Below are positions 5,483-7,167 of a stretch of DNA of 7,167 nucleotides, piece by piece; positions within the stretch are counted from its first letter, which is position 1, and each line of letters opens with the position of its first letter. Source of the DNA: JASFRI01 sp050115015 (GTDB taxonomy: Bacteria > Acidobacteriota > Polarisedimenticolia > CBDVAL01); NCBI GenBank assembly GCA_050115015.1, contig JASFRI010000213.1:1-7167 (forward strand), in the 5' to 3' direction. The notes beneath the pieces were generated by a model. The model had not been told where the DNA came from and searched no databases. It saw only the letters and a program-made list of their open reading frames with translations. Position numbers and translations under genes: made by a program.

Positions 5483-5613
5483 GGCAAGAGACACCCTCCA
5501 TGCTCGCACCGCTGCCGACGGTGCCGCGTCGACAGTTCCCGGCCCATTCCGGGGAGCGGCAGGGTGTTGTTGCCCCACCAGAAGCGGGGAGCCTCGGTTC
5601 CCCGCTTTTTTTT
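5483..5613 (+). ncRNA. candidate structured small RNA of about 130 nt, family not recognised
   Basis: The interval lies between a strong promoter and a textbook terminator, carries no plausible gene, and folds. GGCAA (5483-5487) pairs with TTGCC (5570-5574). After a small internal loop, ACACCCT (5491-5497) pairs with AGGGTGT (5561-5567), closing the molecule at the predicted 5' end. Inside are two hairpins: GCACCG (5506-5511) with CGGTGC (5519-5524), and TTCCCGG (5536-5542) with CCGGGGA (5549-5555, one G-U pair). This gives a three-way junction, with the terminator hairpin as a fourth element. The ATG at 5500 opens a frame with no stop before the terminator and has no ribosome-binding site, so a small peptide is unlikely. 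It lacks the GGAA-loop signature of SRP RNA and the long single hairpin with central bubble of 6S RNA. The alternative is a leader attenuator for the gene at 5773, but that gene has its own promoter further downstream. Confidence 0.6.
5582..5613 (+). terminator. intrinsic terminator of the candidate small RNA
   Basis: AAGCGGGGA (5582-5590) pairs perfectly with TCCCCGCTT (5599-5607) around an 8-base loop, and a run of eight T residues fills 5606-5613. This is the only clear Rho-independent terminator in the window and it has no coding sequence directly upstream. Confidence 0.9.
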
Positions 5614-5659
5614 GCGTACACGGCGCGGACCCGACGGAAACCCTTCCAGAAGAAGGCAC

Positions 5660-5688
5660 TTGGTGTTCAGCAGCGCCTGAGTTACAAT
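5660..5688 (+). promoter_or_regulatory. promoter for the papain-like gene
   Basis: TTGGTG (5660-5665, 3 of 6, with the important TTG) is followed after 17 bases by TACAAT (5683-5688, 5 of 6). Transcription would begin near 5695, leaving a GC-rich leader of about 78 bases. Its position after the terminator at 5613 separates the papain-like gene from the upstream RNA unit. Confidence 0.55.
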
Positions 5689-5772
5689 GCGGCGCCCTCG
5701 CCTCGCGGGGTTCACCGGCGCCGCCGGGCAGTCCGGCTCCGAGTTCCCCGCGGCGACATGGGTGGAGGTCCG

Positions 5773-6867
5773 ATGCGCATCACCGACGACCTGAAGCGTT
5801 CCGTCGAGCCGCTGCGGGGGCGCCTCCCCGAGGAGCAGACCCAGCGGCTGGCAAGCCTCGGGATCACCACCGCCGAGGAGCTGCGCGATCAGCTCGCCTA
5901 CTCCAACCCGATGCTGCTCTATGACTTCCTCGACAGCCCCGGTGCGCCCGCGGCGCCGGTGCTGCGGGCGACGAGGGTGGCGAAGTCGGCGTGGGGCCGG
6001 TCGGCGGCCATGGCCCCCTACCGGATCTTCTCCTCCGCGTACGGGAAGGAGACGCCTCCGCTGCTGCGGCGTCCCCGCGGGGTGCTGCTCGCGGAGGCGC
6101 AGCGGTCCCGGCGCGGCCTCCCCCCGCCCGGAATCCGCAGCCACGTCGAGGAGGAGCCCAGTGTCGGCGTCGACCTCCGGGCCCGGATGCCCGACGTGCG
6201 CTCCCAGGGAAACCGGCCCACATCCGTCGCCTTCGCCGTCTGCGCCATCCGGGAGGCCCTCCTGAAGACCAGTGACGAGAAGATGATCGCGCTGTCGTCC
6301 CAGTACCTGTACTGGGCATGCAAGGAGCGTGACGGCGAGCCGAAGGAGGAGGGGACGCGGCTGTCGGTGGCGGTGGACGTCCTCCGCGAGGTCGGCGTGC
6401 CCCCAGCCCGCACCTGGCGCTACTCCCCCAGCCCGGACCCGACGGGGAACGAGGGCCAGGGTCCGCCACCCAAGGAGGCCGGACTCCGGAGCAAGGCCGG
6501 GCCGTACAAGGTGAACCGGTTCATGCGGCTGCGATCCCGGGACGTCCGCGCGCTGCGGGCCATCCTCGACTCGGAGAATCCGATCGCCTTCGCGATCAAC
6601 ACGTTCGCCTCCTGGGACTACCCGGCGACCGTGCTGTCCGGGGACGTTCCGCTCCCGCTGCCCGGCGAGAACACCGACGGAGGACAGGCCGTCGCGGTCG
6701 TGGGCTACGAGGACAACGGCGATCTCCCCGGAGGGGGCGGCTTCATCATCCAGAACTCCTGGGGCGCGGGGTGGGGCGTGAAGTCGCGGTACGGGCCCGG
6801 GTACGGGACGATCTCCTACGCGTACGCCTCGCTCTACGGGCTGGAGGCCTACACCCTGGAGCGCTAG
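5773..6867 (+). CDS. papain-fold (peptidase C1A-like) protein with substituted catalytic residues, probable pseudopeptidase
   Basis: The 364-residue product has no signal peptide. Residues 20-55 (RLASLGITTAEELRDQL and neighbours) look like a helix-hairpin-helix-type module. The papain-like domain starts near VDLRARMPDVRSQG. Q145 matches the oxyanion-hole Gln of papain, but the nucleophile position in QGNRPTSVAFA is Ser (S151, codon 6223-6225) where C1A enzymes have Cys. The motif that should contain the catalytic His reads DGGQAVAVVGYEDN, with Gln (Q305, codon 6685-6687). The third catalytic position is normal: N328 in IIQNSWGAGWG. The C-terminal GYGTISYAYAS is also family-like. Ordinary thiol-protease activity is therefore not expected, and a binding role is inferred. 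ATG 5773 was chosen for GGAGG at 5764-5768; the in-frame ATG 5758 has no such site. The stop overlaps the convergent receiver gene inside CTAG. Each substitution differs from the canonical codon by one base, so a sequencing error at one site is conceivable, but not likely at both. Confidence 0.85.
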   Translation: MRITDDLKRSVEPLRGRLPEEQTQRLASLGITTAEELRDQLAYSNPMLLYDFLDSPGAPAAPVLRATRVAKSAWGRSAAMAPYRIFSSAYGKETPPLLRRPRGVLLAEAQRSRRGLPPPGIRSHVEEEPSVGVDLRARMPDVRSQGNRPTSVAFAVCAIREALLKTSDEKMIALSSQYLYWACKERDGEPKEEGTRLSVAVDVLREVGVPPARTWRYSPSPDPTGNEGQGPPPKEAGLRSKAGPYKVNRFMRLRSRDVRALRAILDSENPIAFAINTFASWDYPATVLSGDVPLPLPGENTDGGQAVAVVGYEDNGDLPGGGGFIIQNSWGAGWGVKSRYGPGYGTISYAYASLYGLEAYTLER

Positions 6868-7167
6868 CACCCCGCTGCGTGTTCGGTGCCCCTCCCGAGG
6901 AAGGACTGCAGCGTCCGGGTGACCTGGTCGATCTGGAACGGCTTCTGGATCACCGGTGCGGAGATCGAACGGAAGAAGTCCCGCGACTCCTCGCTGACCA
7001 TGTCCCCGGTCGAGAAGACAACCCGCTGCAGGAGATCCGGTCGCGCCTCACGGAGTCTCTCGTAGACCTCCCGTCCGCCCATCTCCGGCATCTTGAGGTC
7101 CAGGACCACCACGTCGAAGCCCCCGTTCTCGAGCTTCTCCAGCGCCTCCCGGCCGTTGTCGGACGTC
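6864..7167 (-). CDS. response-regulator receiver domain, C-terminal part (5' end outside window)
   Basis: About 100 residues of a CheY-like receiver are read in frame from the window edge (7166) to a TAG at 6866-6864. The visible part includes SDNGREALEKLENGGFD, then VVVLDLKMPEMGG with the phospho-acceptor Asp (codon 7100-7098). The Ser/Thr switch region FSTGD and the conserved Lys of VIQKPFQ (codon 6944-6942) follow. The chain ends about a dozen residues after the last receiver helix, so no output domain follows. It is therefore either a single-domain regulator or, at least as likely, the C-terminal receiver of a hybrid histidine kinase; the missing 5' part would decide. The gene is convergent with the papain-like gene and overlaps it by four bases. 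Confidence 0.9.
   Translation of the reverse strand, partial: TSDNGREALEKLENGGFDVVVLDLKMPEMGGREVYERLREARPDLLQRVVFSTGDMVSEESRDFFRSISAPVIQKPFQIDQVTRTLQSFLGRGTEHAAGC

Noticed and set aside
5483..5613. Identity of the small RNA as SRP (4.5S) RNA or 6S RNA
   Set aside because: The SRP GGAA-loop signature is absent, the hairpin loop here being CCCATT. The fold is a multi-branch junction rather than the long bubble-containing rod of 6S RNA.
5500..5772. Upstream start at ATG 5500 for the papain-like protein
   Set aside because: The frame would run through the small RNA stems, the terminator T-run (encoding Phe) and a promoter. It has no ribosome-binding site, while 5773 has GGAGG just upstream.
5254..6870. 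538-residue open frame on the minus strand opposite the papain-like gene
   Set aside because: It is rich in Arg, Gly and Pro with no family motifs and lies antisense to a gene with clear C1A motifs. It also crosses the terminator and promoters at 5448-5688. It is a GC-driven shadow.

Overview
The window is chromosomal DNA from a GC-rich Gram-negative bacterium (roughly two thirds G+C by eye). An outer membrane is implied by a run of Tol-Pal genes: the 3' end of tolB, then pal, then a cpoB/ybgF-type gene. The phylum cannot be fixed from this sequence alone; a deltaproteobacterial-type or little-cultured GC-rich lineage would fit. Nothing suggests phage, plasmid, insertion sequence or CRISPR.

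Layout. 1-2107 (+) is the Tol-Pal block, with an extended -10 promoter in the tolB-pal gap and GC-rich stem-loops around the junctions. 2118-2475 (+) is rpsT (ribosomal protein S20) with its own sigma70-type promoter and a structured leader. 2472-4652 (-) is rnr (RNase R), convergent with rpsT and sharing a CTAG stop overlap. 4676-4842 (+) is tRNA-Leu(CAG) with its promoter, divergent from rnr. 4880-5119 (-) encodes a 79-residue protein made almost entirely of four DnaJ-type CxxCxGxG zinc motifs. The gene-free stretch 5120-5772 contains a compact unit that looks like a small RNA gene: promoter at 5448-5476, a foldable RNA of about 130 nt, and a textbook terminator at 5582-5613. A separate promoter follows for the next gene. 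5773-6867 (+) encodes a papain-fold (C1A) protein in which both the nucleophile Cys and the catalytic His positions are replaced. 6864-7167 (-) is the C-terminal receiver domain of a response regulator or hybrid kinase that runs off the window. It is convergent with the papain-like gene through a second identical CTAG stop overlap.

How the genes relate. TolB, Pal and the CpoB-like protein act together in the cell envelope, linking the outer membrane to peptidoglycan and to constriction at division. rpsT, rnr and tRNA-Leu are translation and RNA-turnover housekeeping genes. The right third (zinc-motif protein, candidate small RNA, apparent pseudopeptidase, receiver) is the less ordinary part. 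The most noteworthy items are the candidate small RNA and the papain-like protein with substituted catalytic residues.
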